DNA of 64,000 bases from Actinomadura montaniterrae (GTDB lineage: Bacteria; Actinomycetota; Actinomycetes; Streptosporangiales; Streptosporangiaceae), in the NCBI RefSeq assembly GCF_008923365.1, contig NZ_WBMR01000028.1, positions 1 through 64,000 of the forward strand. The letters run 5' to 3'. Both the position numbers and the translations under genes were made by a program. Positions 16,902 through 25,054 of the stretch are shown piece after piece (the stretch's first letter is position 1; every line of letters begins with the position of its first letter). The notes below the pieces were generated by a model. The model ran no database searches and was not told where the DNA came from. It saw nothing but the letters and a program-made list of their open reading frames with translations.

Positions 16902-17873
16902 GTGACCGTCGAGGCGACCACCGAGCGGGTCCTGCGGCTGCTGGGGCTGCTCCAGCGCCGGCCGTCCTGGACCGCCGCCGAACTCGCCGCCGAACTGGGC
17001 GTCACCGACCGCTCGGTGCGCCGGGACGTGGAGCGGCTGCGCGCGCTCGGCTACCCCGTCCACGCCGTTCCGGGCGCCGGCGGCGGCTACCGGCTCGGCG
17101 CGGGCACCCGGCTGCCGCCGCTGCTCCTCGACGACGCGGAGGCGATCGCGACGGCGGTGTCGCTGCGGCTGGCGGCGGGCGGCACGGTCGCCGGGGCGGG
17201 GGAGGCGGCGCTGCGCGCGCTCGCGAAGCTCGACCAGGTGATGCCGCCGCGGCTGCGCGCTGAAGTGCGAGCGGTGCACGGCGCCACCGAGACCCTCGTC
17301 GGGCCCGGGGCCGTGGTCGACGCCGATGTGCTGGTGACGCTCGCGCGCGCTTGCCGCGACGCGCTGCGGGTGCGGTTCCGGTACGCGGCGCGCGGCGGCG
17401 ACGAGCGCGAGCGCACGGTGGAGCCGGTCCGGATGGTCGCCACCGGCCGCCGCTGGTACCTGATGGCCTGGGACGTCGACCGCGACGGCTGGCGGACCTT
17501 CCGGCTGGACCGCATGCGCGAGCCGGCGGCGACGACCTGGCGCTTCCCGGCGAGGGAGCATCCGGACCCGGTCGACTACGTGCGGCGGTCGGTGACCGAG
17601 GCGCCCTACCGGTACCTCGCGCGGATCCGGATGCGCGCCCGTCCCGCCGAGGTGCTCGAGCTGATCCCGCCCCAGGTGGGGCGCGTCGAGGACGACCGCG
17701 ACGGGTGGTGCGTGCTCGTCGTCGGCGGCGACGACCTGGACTGGCTCGCGATGCGGGTCGTCCGGCTGGGCTTCGAGGCGGAGGTGCTGGAGCCGCCGGA
17801 GCTGCGGGAGGCGGCGGCCCGCCTCGCCCGCCGCCTCGCGGCGATGGCCGGCCCGGACGAGATACAACATTGA
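16902..17873 (+). CDS. WYL-domain transcriptional regulator
   Basis: This 323-residue regulator has a DeoR/HTH_11 winged helix at the N-terminus (LGLLQRRPSWTAAELAAEL, then TDRSVRRDVERLRALGYPV) and a WYL domain in the middle (RRWYLMAWDVDRDGWRTFRLDRM at about 185-207), followed by a WCX-type C-terminal extension. WYL proteins sense nucleic acids or small ligands. The GTG start at 16902 is typical here. The stop codon itself lies inside the palindromic region ahead of the DUF3237 gene, so the two genes are close enough to be read together or to be separately controlled by that site. Confidence 0.88.
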   Translation: MTVEATTERVLRLLGLLQRRPSWTAAELAAELGVTDRSVRRDVERLRALGYPVHAVPGAGGGYRLGAGTRLPPLLLDDAEAIATAVSLRLAAGGTVAGAGEAALRALAKLDQVMPPRLRAEVRAVHGATETLVGPGAVVDADVLVTLARACRDALRVRFRYAARGGDERERTVEPVRMVATGRRWYLMAWDVDRDGWRTFRLDRMREPAATTWRFPAREHPDPVDYVRRSVTEAPYRYLARIRMRARPAEVLELIPPQVGRVEDDRDGWCVLVVGGDDLDWLAMRVVRLGFEAEVLEPPELREAAARLARRLAAMAGPDEIQH

Positions 17874-17891
17874 TGTACAACGCTGTTGTAT
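17862..17891. promoter_or_regulatory. Palindromic operator ahead of DUF3237 gene
   Basis: TACAAC-gct-GTTGTA (17876-17890) is a perfect inverted repeat with a 3-nt centre. A further direct ATACAAC copy sits at 17862-17868, overlapping the end of the WYL gene. The stretch is strikingly AT-rich against the background. It lies about 30 bp before the DUF3237 start, where a repressor would block transcription. The regulator could be the WYL protein or another factor. Confidence 0.6.
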
Positions 17892-17920
17892 ATCGGCCGG
17901 AGCCCCGCTAACCTGCCGCC

Positions 17921-18397
17921 ATGCCCGACACTCAGCCCGCCTTCGCGCCCGCCCTGACCTTCGCCTTCGAGATCCGCGCCGACCTCGCCCCGACCCTGCA
18001 CGTCGGCCACGGCGACGGGGAGAAGACCGAGTTCACCCCCATCACCGGCGGCACGGTCGACGGCCCGCTGCTGCGCGGGACCGTCCTGCCGGGCGGCGGC
18101 GACTGGTCGAACACCCGCGGTGACGTCTGCCAGCTCGACGCCCGCTACCTGCTCCGGGCCGAGGACGGCGCGGTCATCGACATCGTCAACCGCGGCTACT
18201 ACCACGAGGGGACCGACTGCCCGGAGCAGTTCGACGGCGACCTCCAGGTGTCCTGGCCGGGCCACTACTACCGAACGTCGCCGGTCTTCCGCACCGACGC
18301 CCCGGCGCACCGCTGGCTCGCCCGCACCGTCTTCGTCGGCCTAGCCCGCGCCCTGGAGCCCGAGACCGTCCACATCCGCATGTACGCCCTGCTCTGA
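17921..18397 (+). CDS. DUF3237 family protein
   Basis: This 158-residue protein is of the DUF3237 (UPF0311) family, a small beta-barrel of unknown biochemical role. Typical segments are LTFAFEIRADLAP near the start, the RTPI-like FTPITGGTVDGPLLRGTVLPGG motif, DWSNTRGDVCQLDARYLLRAEDGAVIDIVNRGYY and YYRTSPVFRTDAP. Its start follows the palindromic operator and a weak ribosome site. Family members often sit beside catabolic or detoxification genes. Here the acyl-CoA catabolic island starts 100 nt downstream. Confidence 0.85.
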   Translation: MPDTQPAFAPALTFAFEIRADLAPTLHVGHGDGEKTEFTPITGGTVDGPLLRGTVLPGGGDWSNTRGDVCQLDARYLLRAEDGAVIDIVNRGYYHEGTDCPEQFDGDLQVSWPGHYYRTSPVFRTDAPAHRWLARTVFVGLARALEPETVHIRMYALL

Positions 18398-18414
18398 CCC
18401 GCCCCGGGTGCCGC

Positions 18415-18455
18415 CGCACCGCCGGCGGCGCCCGGCACCGCCGTCGCGATTTTTT
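18415..18455 (+). terminator. Possible terminator after DUF3237 gene
   Basis: A GC-rich segment able to fold (GGCGG pairing with CCGCC) precedes a run of six T at 18450-18455. It lies between the DUF3237 stop and the SDR start. Several alternative pairings are possible, so the exact stem is uncertain. Confidence 0.35.
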
Positions 18456-18456
18456 A

Positions 18457-18472
18457 TGCTGTACGATCAGCA
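18457..18472. promoter_or_regulatory. Candidate operator ahead of the catabolic SDR
   Basis: TGCTG-tacgat-CAGCA is a perfect 5-bp-arm inverted repeat with a 6-nt centre in an AT-rich promoter-like stretch 27 bp before the SDR ATG. The TetR regulator encoded two genes downstream is the natural candidate, but its own gene is preceded by a different palindrome. Confidence 0.4.
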
Positions 18473-18498
18473 AACAAGTTGCGTGAGAGGCGGTAGCG

Positions 18499-19287
18499 AT
18501 GGCGGACATCCTTGACCTCAAGGGGCGGACGGCGCTGGTCACCGGCGCGGGGCAGGGCGTCGGCCGCCGGGTGGCCCTGCACTTCGCCGAGCACGGCGCC
18601 GGCGCGGTCGTGGTCAACGACTTCCGGGCCGAGAGGGCCGAGAGGGTCGCGGCCGAGGTGCGCGCGCTCGGCGTGAAGGCACTGCCCGTGGCGGGCGACG
18701 TCGGCGACCTGGACGCGGTGAAGGCGGCGGTGGCCGCGGCCGCCGCGGAGTTCGGGCCGATCGGGATCCTCGTGAACAACGCCGGGAACGCCGGGCCGCA
18801 GCCCACCGAGGAGATGACCCGGCCGTTCTGGAAGCAGACGCCGACCGAATGGCACGGATACCTCGGCACGAACCTGTTCGGCGTGCTCAACAACGTGCAC
18901 GCCGTCCTCCCCGGCATGATCGAGAAGGGCTACGGCCGGATCGTCACCGTCATCTCCGACGCCGGGAGGGTCGGGGAGCCGGGCCGCGAGGCGTACTCGG
19001 CGGCCAAGGGCGGCGCGGCCGGGTTCATGCGGTCCGTGGCCGCGAGCACCGGCCGCTTCGGGATCACCGCCAACTGCATCTCGCTCGCCGCGACCCGGAC
19101 GCCGCGCACCGAGGACCGGTTCGCCGACCGGGAGCGCTTCAAGAAGATCATGGCCAAGTACGTGATCCGGCGCGCCGGGGAGCCCGAGGACGCGGCGAAC
19201 CTCGTGCTGTTCCTGGCCTCCGACGCCGCGTCGTGGATCACCGGGCAGACCGTCCCGGTCAACGGCGGCTACTCGTTCGCGCTCTGA
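18499..19287 (+). CDS. SDR family oxidoreductase
   Basis: This is a 262-residue classical SDR. Visible motifs are VTGAGQGVGRR for cofactor binding, VVVNDFR after beta-2 (Asp suggests NAD preference), GDVGDLD, LVNNAGNAG, a Ser in TVISDAGR and EAYSAAKGG with catalytic Tyr and Lys, and TGQTVPVNGGYSF at the end. GAGAGG precedes the ATG. It is followed after 10 nt by an enoyl-CoA hydratase gene, suggesting a 3-hydroxyacyl-CoA or cyclic-alcohol dehydrogenase step in the same pathway. Confidence 0.87.
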   Translation: MADILDLKGRTALVTGAGQGVGRRVALHFAEHGAGAVVVNDFRAERAERVAAEVRALGVKALPVAGDVGDLDAVKAAVAAAAAEFGPIGILVNNAGNAGPQPTEEMTRPFWKQTPTEWHGYLGTNLFGVLNNVHAVLPGMIEKGYGRIVTVISDAGRVGEPGREAYSAAKGGAAGFMRSVAASTGRFGITANCISLAATRTPRTEDRFADRERFKKIMAKYVIRRAGEPEDAANLVLFLASDAASWITGQTVPVNGGYSFAL

Positions 19288-19297
19288 GGAGGACCAG

Positions 19298-20062
19298 ATG
19301 AGTGTCGTGCAGACCGAGCGCCGCGGCGCCGTCGAGATCATCACGTTGAACCGCCCGCGGGTGTACAACGCGATCGACCTGGAGCTGCGGGAGGCGATGC
19401 AGGAGGCGTTCGAGCGGTTCGACGCCGACGACGCGGCGTCCGTCGCGGTCCTCACCGGGGCGGGCGGCAACTTCTGCTCCGGCCGCGACCTGAAGGCGGC
19501 GCGCCGCGGCGAGCCGAGCTACCGGAGCAGGCAGGCGCAGGTCGGCGCGTTCACGCGGCGGTCGGTCGGCAAGCCGGTGATCGCGGCCGTCGAGGGCTAC
19601 GCGCTCGCCGGCGGGTTCGAGCTGGCCCTCAGCTGCGACCTGATCGTGGCGGCCCGCGACGCCGTCTTCGGGCTGCCCGAGGTCCGGCACAGCCTCGTCG
19701 CGGTGGGCGGCGGCCTGATCCGGCTGCCGCGCCGGATGCCGTACCACGCGGCGATGATGATGGCGCTCACCGGCGACCGGTACGGCGCCGATGACCTGGA
19801 GCGGTGGGGCGTCGTCGGACGGCTCGCCGAGCCCGGGCACGCGGTGGACGCCGCGCTCGAGCTGGCCGGACGGATCATGCTCGGCGGGCCGCTCGCGGTG
19901 CGCGCCACGAAGGAGATCGTCCGGCGCGCGTTCGAGTGGGGCGGCGAGGACGAGGCGTTCGACGCGCAGATGGCCGTCGCGCAGCCCGCGCTGGAGTCGC
20001 CCGACCGCGACGAGGGGCTCAAAGCCTTCGGCGAGGGACGCGCGCCGTCCTGGCGGAAGTGA
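19298..20062 (+). CDS. Enoyl-CoA hydratase/isomerase family protein
   Basis: This 254-residue crotonase-fold protein has a GAGGAGG site before its ATG. Oxyanion-hole segments are GAGGNFCSGRDLKAA and AVEGYALAGGFELALSCDLIVAA, and the catalytic region follows (FGLPEVRHSLVAVGGG). The C-terminal helix region (ATKEIVRRAF) is normal. It acts on a CoA thioester, adding water or shifting a double bond. It is part of an SDR-hydratase-TetR transcript. Crotonases are diverse, so ring-cleaving or isomerase roles cannot be excluded. Confidence 0.88.
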   Translation: MSVVQTERRGAVEIITLNRPRVYNAIDLELREAMQEAFERFDADDAASVAVLTGAGGNFCSGRDLKAARRGEPSYRSRQAQVGAFTRRSVGKPVIAAVEGYALAGGFELALSCDLIVAARDAVFGLPEVRHSLVAVGGGLIRLPRRMPYHAAMMMALTGDRYGADDLERWGVVGRLAEPGHAVDAALELAGRIMLGGPLAVRATKEIVRRAFEWGGEDEAFDAQMAVAQPALESPDRDEGLKAFGEGRAPSWRK

Positions 20063-20079
20063 CGCGGCGCCCCGGTAAT

Positions 20080-20092
20080 GTGACCGGGTCAC
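20080..20092. promoter_or_regulatory. Palindrome before the TetR gene
   Basis: GTGACC-g-GGTCAC is a perfect inverted repeat with a single central base, 27 bp upstream of the chosen GTG start of the TetR gene. It is well placed for autoregulation. Its position also argues against using the ATG at 20095 as start. Confidence 0.4.
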
Positions 20093-20118
20093 CAATGGGA
20101 ATTCGTGCAGGGGGACCC

Positions 20119-20733
20119 GTGGCGGGCCGGCAGCTCACACAGGGAGAACGCAGCGACGCCTCGAAGCGCGCCCTCGTCGACGCCACGATGCGGATCATCG
20201 CCGACGAGGGGTACCGCAGCACCACCGTCGCGCGGATCCAGGAGGAGGCCGGGGTCAGCCGCGGCCTCGTCGGCTACCACTTCGGCTCCAAGCAGGGGCT
20301 GATGGAGGCGGTCCTGACGACGATCCGCGACTCCTACATCAGCCAGGTGCTGCAGCGGAAGGAGCGGGACCTGCCGGGCCTGGAGGCGATCGAGCTGATG
20401 CTCGACTCGTACCTGTCCCGGCTCGGGCGCGATCCGGTGCCGGCGAAGGTGGTGCTGGTCCTGGCGCTGGAGTCGGTCGGCGACCTCGCCGAGCTGCGCC
20501 AGGCCATGGCGACGCGGCTGGCGGAGATGCGCGGCGAGTTCGAGGAGTGGATCGTCCGCGGCATCGAGGACGGGACGATCCGCGGCGACGCCGATCCGAA
20601 GGGGACGGCCGTCTACCTGGGCGGGATCCTCCGTGGCGTCACTCTGCAGTTCCTCGTCGACCCGGACGGCTTCGACCTGGACGCGGCGCGTAAGGCCGCG
20701 GTCTCGTCGGTCGTGAACGGCCTGCGCCCGTAG
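20119..20733 (+). CDS. TetR family transcriptional regulator
   Basis: This is a 204-residue regulator from GTG 20119, chosen because AGGGGGA lies just upstream. ATG 20095 in the same frame has no ribosome site. The HTH is clear: KRALVDATMRIIADEGYRSTT, VARIQEEAGVSRGLVGYHFGSKQGLMEAVL. The C-terminal domain resembles TetR proteins that control acyl-CoA or ring-degradation genes. It follows the hydratase gene and probably represses the surrounding catabolic genes with an acyl-CoA as inducer (inference). Confidence 0.87.
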   Translation: MAGRQLTQGERSDASKRALVDATMRIIADEGYRSTTVARIQEEAGVSRGLVGYHFGSKQGLMEAVLTTIRDSYISQVLQRKERDLPGLEAIELMLDSYLSRLGRDPVPAKVVLVLALESVGDLAELRQAMATRLAEMRGEFEEWIVRGIEDGTIRGDADPKGTAVYLGGILRGVTLQFLVDPDGFDLDAARKAAVSSVVNGLRP

Positions 20734-20790
20734 CGCGCCCTCCCGCGCTTCGCCCCCGGGCAAGAGCCCGTCACCCAGGGGCGAGGGCCG

Positions 20791-21810
20791 CTAACGGCCG
20801 CCGGCCAGCTCCCGCGCGGCCCGTGCCAGGATCCCGGGATCGGTCTCGGCGACGGTGTAGAAGCTGATCCGGTCGGCCAGGCCGGCCATGCGCCGCCGGA
20901 CCTCGCCGGCCACCCGGTCCGGCTCGGCGACGACCGCGAACGTGCGCAGGACGTCGTCGCCGACGAGCCCGGCCATCGCGTCCCACTCCCTCGCCCGCGA
21001 CAGCCCGTGCAGCTCGTCGGCCAGATCGGCCCATCCGTGCAGCTCCAGGACCGGACGGTACGCCGGGGTGCTGCCGTAGAACGCGACCTGCTTGCGGACG
21101 GCCCGCACCGACGCCGCCATGGCCTCCTCGGTCGCGCCCGTGGCGAGCAGCACCGGGGCGCTCACCTCGACGCGTTCGCGGTCGCGGCCCGCCGCGGCGA
21201 GCCCGCGCCCGAGCGTCGGGAGCGTGACCTCGCGCAGGTAGCGCGGGGTGGTGAAGCCGTGGACGAGCAGCCCGTCCGCCGCCGCGCCGGCGACCTCGGT
21301 CATCCGCTCGCCGACGGCGGCGAGCAGGATCGGCGGCGCCCCGTACGGGTGGGGTGCCGGTGTGAACGCCGGGGTCATCAGCGTGTGCCGGTAGAAGTCG
21401 CCCTCGAACGCCAGCCGCTCGCCCGTCTCCCAGCACCGCCAGATCTCGCGGACGGCCGCGATCAGCTCCGCCATCCGCCGCGCGGGCGCGCTCCAGGGCA
21501 TCGAGTAGCGGCGTTCGACGTGCGCCCGGACCTGGCTGCCGAGGCCGAGCGCGAACCGGCCCCGGCTGTAGAAGGCCAGGTCGTGCCCCAGATGGGCGAG
21601 GTTCATCGGGTTGCGCGCGAACGCGACGGCGATGGACGTGCCGAGCCGCAGCGCCGTGGTGTGCTCGGCCGCGACGCCGAGCGGGACGAACGGGTCGTGG
21701 GCGGACTCGCGCGCCCACAGCCCGTCGTACCCGGCGTCCTCGCAGCGGCGCGCGGTGCGGGCCACGTCGTCGAGCGCGAGGCCCTGCGGCAGGCGCGCGT
21801 CGACCTTCAC
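20791..21810 (-). CDS. LLM-class (F420-type) oxidoreductase
   Basis: This 339-residue protein has the luciferase-like monooxygenase fold. Recognisable parts are GYDGLWARESAHDPF, LRLGTSIAVAFARNPMNLAHLGHDLAFYSRGRFALGLGSQV and PPILLAAVGERMTEVAGAAADGLLVHGFT. Actinomycete members of this subgroup usually use F420 and not FMN. The start is GTG at 21810, overlapping the stop of the thiolase gene (GTGA), so the three minus-strand genes DUF35-thiolase-LLM are one coupled unit. It probably reduces or dehydrogenates the CoA intermediate handled by its neighbours. Confidence 0.85.
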   Translation of the reverse strand: MKVDARLPQGLALDDVARTARRCEDAGYDGLWARESAHDPFVPLGVAAEHTTALRLGTSIAVAFARNPMNLAHLGHDLAFYSRGRFALGLGSQVRAHVERRYSMPWSAPARRMAELIAAVREIWRCWETGERLAFEGDFYRHTLMTPAFTPAPHPYGAPPILLAAVGERMTEVAGAAADGLLVHGFTTPRYLREVTLPTLGRGLAAAGRDRERVEVSAPVLLATGATEEAMAASVRAVRKQVAFYGSTPAYRPVLELHGWADLADELHGLSRAREWDAMAGLVGDDVLRTFAVVAEPDRVAGEVRRRMAGLADRISFYTVAETDPGILARAARELAGGR

Positions 21811-22967
21811 CGGGCCGCGCCGTCCCGCACGGCGGCTTCGAGCACGTGGACGATGCACACTGCGCCGACGCCGACCATGTGCGCGATGCCGGTGCGGGCG
21901 CCCGGCTGCTGCCGGTCGCCGGCCTCGCCGCGCAGCTGCCGGGTGACCTCGGCGATCTGCCCGACTCCGGTCGGGCCGACCGGGTGGCCCATGGCGAGCA
22001 GCCCGCCGGACGGGCTCACCGCGCACCGGCCGCCGATGTCGAACTCGCCGGCCCGGAGCCGTCCGGCGGCCTCGCCCTCACCGCACAGGCCCATGGCCTC
22101 GACGTACTGGAGCTCCTCGATCGAGAACGCGTCGTGCAGCTCGACGACGTCGACGCCGGACGGGGCGACGCCGGCGTCGGCGAGCGCGGCGGCGGTCGTC
22201 TCGCGGGTCAGCTCGGCGTCGAAGCTCTTCGGCCCGTACAGCTCCTCGCTGCGCTGCGCCGACGCGGTCACCCGGACGCACCGGGCGCGGTCGGCGCCGA
22301 GCCGGTCGACGGCCTCGCCGGACGCGACGATGACCGCGGCGGCGCCCTCGCCGACCGGGCAGCACTGCAGCCGGGTGAGGTGGCCGGCGATCGGCCGGTC
22401 ACCGAGCACCTCCTCCGGCGTGCGCTCCTTCCGCCGGTGCGCGAAGGGGTTCCGCGCGCCGTTGCGGTGGTTCTTCACCGCGACGGCGGCGATGTCGGCG
22501 GGGGAGGCGCCGTACCTGGCCATGTACTCGTCGGCGAGCAGCGCGTACTTGGTGAACGGGACGATGTGCCCGCCCGCGAGGCTCGGCAGCCCGGCCAGCG
22601 ACTCGGCGCGCTGCACGGGCGCGGGCTTGTCCACGCCCATCGCGAGGACGACGTCCGACACCCCGGCGGCCACCTCCATGCAGGCCAGCCGGAAGGCCGA
22701 CGATCCCGACGCCGAGGCGTTCTCCACCTGCGTCATGGGGATGCCGGTGGCTCCGAGGTGGCGGAGCATAGGCCGCGACACCGCCATGCCGAGCCGCGTC
22801 ACCCCGGTGTAGGCGCCCTGCACGTCGCGCCAGGCGATGCCGGCGTCGTCGAGGGCGGCCCGCACGGCGGTGAGCCCGAGCCGGACGTAGGGGGTGTCGC
22901 TGAGCGGCCGGTAACGGTGCAGGCCGATGCCGATCACGTACACGGGACGCATCTCGCGCAGCTTCAC
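21807..22967 (-). CDS. Thiolase-like lipid-transfer protein without nucleophile Cys
   Basis: This 386-residue protein is of the SCP-x/Ltp thiolase family. HDAFSIEELQYVEAMGL and GLLAMGHPVGPTGVGQI carry the two general catalytic His positions. LQCCPVGEGAAAV is also typical. At the active-site nucleophile, where most relatives read ENACASGS, it reads ENASASGS, so Ser85 replaces Cys. Such proteins, paired with a DUF35 partner, can work as retro-aldolases rather than thiolases, as Ltp2 with the DUF35 of ChsH2 in steroid side-chain breakdown. The adjacent DUF35 gene overlaps it by 4 nt. An aldol-lyase or other non-thiolytic role is therefore inferred. Confidence 0.82.
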   Translation of the reverse strand: MKLREMRPVYVIGIGLHRYRPLSDTPYVRLGLTAVRAALDDAGIAWRDVQGAYTGVTRLGMAVSRPMLRHLGATGIPMTQVENASASGSSAFRLACMEVAAGVSDVVLAMGVDKPAPVQRAESLAGLPSLAGGHIVPFTKYALLADEYMARYGASPADIAAVAVKNHRNGARNPFAHRRKERTPEEVLGDRPIAGHLTRLQCCPVGEGAAAVIVASGEAVDRLGADRARCVRVTASAQRSEELYGPKSFDAELTRETTAAALADAGVAPSGVDVVELHDAFSIEELQYVEAMGLCGEGEAAGRLRAGEFDIGGRCAVSPSGGLLAMGHPVGPTGVGQIAEVTRQLRGEAGDRQQPGARTGIAHMVGVGAVCIVHVLEAAVRDGAAR

Positions 22968-23389
22968 TCGGCGCCTCCCGCGGCGCGTTCGGCGAGGGCG
23001 AACCGCACCTCGACGACGCCGCCGTCATCGTCCGTCCCGGCCGCGACGGCCTCGACTCGCGTGCCCGGCGCCGGGCTCCCGTCCCCGTCCAGCAGCGCGT
23101 GCACGAAGGGCCCGTCGTCCAGGACGATCGCGAGCGCCGTGAACGGGGCGCCGATGCCCGGGCCGTCGTGGCGGTGGACGATGGCGGCGGCGCTGACGGT
23201 CCCGGCGCCGGCGAGGGCGGCCGGACGCAGCGCGGCGCCGTCGGCGCCGCACCGCTCGCAGCCGAGGTCCTGGGCGGGGAAGGCGGCCCGCCCGCAGGCC
23301 GTGCAGCGGATGCCGCGCAGGTCGGGCGGGCCGGAGGGGCGCCGGTCGGCGATGACGGCCCGGCGGGCCGCGGGGTGGGGTTCAGCCAT
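22964..23389 (-). CDS. DUF35 zinc-ribbon/OB-fold partner protein
   Basis: This 141-residue protein has an N-terminal zinc ribbon (CTACGRAAFPAQDLGCERCG, four Cys) and a C-terminal OB-fold (AGAGTVSAAAIVHRHDG, FTALAIVLDDGPFVHALL). DUF35 proteins pair with thiolase-like enzymes and complete their CoA-binding site. It is first in a minus-strand unit, its TGA overlapping the GTG of the thiolase-like gene. The start ATG at 23389 is the one in frame. An upstream ATG at 23400 is out of frame. Confidence 0.88.
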   Translation of the reverse strand: MAEPHPAARRAVIADRRPSGPPDLRGIRCTACGRAAFPAQDLGCERCGADGAALRPAALAGAGTVSAAAIVHRHDGPGIGAPFTALAIVLDDGPFVHALLDGDGSPAPGTRVEAVAAGTDDDGGVVEVRFALAERAAGGAE

Positions 23390-23521
23390 GGGCCCAGCAT
23401 GGAGGAATCCTTGCTGAATGTCCAAGAAGTTTGTTATCGTCCTCGCCATTGTGATCGACGACACAGCACTGGGCCCGATCTGCGCAGGTCAGCGCCGTGT
23501 GCACCATCTGAGGAGGCGGAG

Positions 23522-25054
23522 CTGAACGCACAAGCGACAGCCGGACCCGAGCATTTCGCCCGCACCCGGCCGGACGCCGTCGCCCTCGTCGAGGGCGCGC
23601 GGAGCCTGACGTGGTCGGCCTGGAACGAGCGCGCCGACCGGCTCGCGGCGGCGCTCGCCGCCCGCGGCTTCGGCGCCGGCTCCCGGATCGGCGTGGCCGT
23701 CCGGCCGCGGATCGAGTGGTTCGTCGTCAACGCGGCGCTCGCCAAGCTCGGCGCGATCCAGGTGGCGATGAACCTGCGCCTCACTCCGGCGGAGCTGGCC
23801 TACATCGCCGGGGACAGCCGCACCGAAGCGGCCTTCCTGGACGTCCGCGAACCGGGCCCGGTGGAGGACGCGCTGCGAGCCGCGGGCGCCGGGCTCGTCG
23901 CGCACGTCGACCCGTCCGACGGCCGCCTCGGCCTCGACGACCTGATCGGCGAGCACGCCGCCGCGGAGCCGCGCGTCGCGCGGAACCAGGCGCAGCTGAT
24001 CGTCTACACGTCCGGCACGACGGGCCGCCCGAAGGGCGCGTTCCGCCAGACCCCGACGGCCGACCCCGACATCCTCAGCTGCTACATCGACTCCACCCGG
24101 TTCGACGACTTCTCCTCCGGCGACGACCGCCGTGCGCTGCTGAACATGCCGATGCACCACGCGGCCGGACCGAACCACGCCAACGCGTGCCTGAGCAACG
24201 GCGGTGTCGCCGTCCTGCAGCGCCGCTTCGACGCCGAGGAGACGCTGCGGCTGATCGAGGAGCACCGGGTCACGCACTGGCACGCCGTCCCGACCATGCT
24301 GCAGCGCATCTTCGCGCTGCCGGCCGAGGTCCGCGCGAAGTACGACGTGTCGAGCCTGCGCAAGGTCAGCGTCGGCGCCGCGCCCGTCCCGTACGTGCTG
24401 AAGGAGCGGGTCTTCGAGTACTTCGGCGAGGGCCTGCTCTACGAGGGCTACGGCTGCACCGAGGCCAGCATGATCGCCGGGATGCGGCCGGAGGAGCACC
24501 GCCGCAAGCCGGGCGCGGCGGGCCGCCCGTTCCGGCACGTCAAGGTGAAGATCGTCGGCGACGGCGGCGCGCCGCTGCCGGAGGGGGAGACCGGCGAGAT
24601 CCTCGTCCGGACCCCGCGGATGATCCCCGAGTACCTGGGCCGGGGGCCGCTCGGCCCCGACGTCCTGGACGCCGACGGCTTCTTCCGCACCGGCGACCTC
24701 GGCCACCTCGACGCCGACGGATACCTGTACGTCACCGGCCGCCGCACCGACATGATCATCGCGGGCGGGGTGAACATCTACCCCGCCGAGATCGAGGAGG
24801 CCCTGCGCGCCCACCCGGCCGTCGCCGACGTCGCGGTGATCGGGGTCCCGGACGCCGACCTGGGCGAACGCGTCCACGCGGTGGTGGAGCGCGTCGCGGG
24901 CGCCGACGTCACCGAGGACGGCCTCGTCGCGTTCACCGAGGGCAGGGTCGCCGGCTACAAGCGGCCCCGCTCCGTCGAGTTCGTCGACGACCTGCCCCGC
25001 AACGCGATGGGCAAGATCCTCAAGAAGCGGCTGCGCGAGGAGCGGGCCTCATGA
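23522..25054 (+). CDS. Acyl-CoA synthetase (AMP-forming), probable CTG start
   Basis: This ANL-family ligase of about 510 residues activates a carboxylic acid to acyl-CoA. Motifs are IVYTSGTTGRPKGAF (P-loop), YEGYGCTEASM, FRTGDLGHLD, GRRTDMIIAGGVNIYPAEIE (hinge) and RNAMGKILKK with the catalytic Lys. No ATG or GTG in frame fits. The best ribosome site, AGGAGG at 23511-23516, stands 5 nt before a CTG that begins LNAQATAGPEHFARTRP, so a CTG start is likely. The stop overlaps the ATG of the next ABC gene. It probably activates the acid imported by the transporter. Confidence 0.88.
   Translation: MNAQATAGPEHFARTRPDAVALVEGARSLTWSAWNERADRLAAALAARGFGAGSRIGVAVRPRIEWFVVNAALAKLGAIQVAMNLRLTPAELAYIAGDSRTEAAFLDVREPGPVEDALRAAGAGLVAHVDPSDGRLGLDDLIGEHAAAEPRVARNQAQLIVYTSGTTGRPKGAFRQTPTADPDILSCYIDSTRFDDFSSGDDRRALLNMPMHHAAGPNHANACLSNGGVAVLQRRFDAEETLRLIEEHRVTHWHAVPTMLQRIFALPAEVRAKYDVSSLRKVSVGAAPVPYVLKERVFEYFGEGLLYEGYGCTEASMIAGMRPEEHRRKPGAAGRPFRHVKVKIVGDGGAPLPEGETGEILVRTPRMIPEYLGRGPLGPDVLDADGFFRTGDLGHLDADGYLYVTGRRTDMIIAGGVNIYPAEIEEALRAHPAVADVAVIGVPDADLGERVHAVVERVAGADVTEDGLVAFTEGRVAGYKRPRSVEFVDDLPRNAMGKILKKRLREERAS

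Noticed and set aside
14268-17870. A 1200-codon minus-strand frame continuing upstream of the nucleotidase
   Set aside because: The upstream part is antisense to the hydrolase and WYL genes. The nucleotidase has a clear ribosome site, start and Tat signal at 16136.
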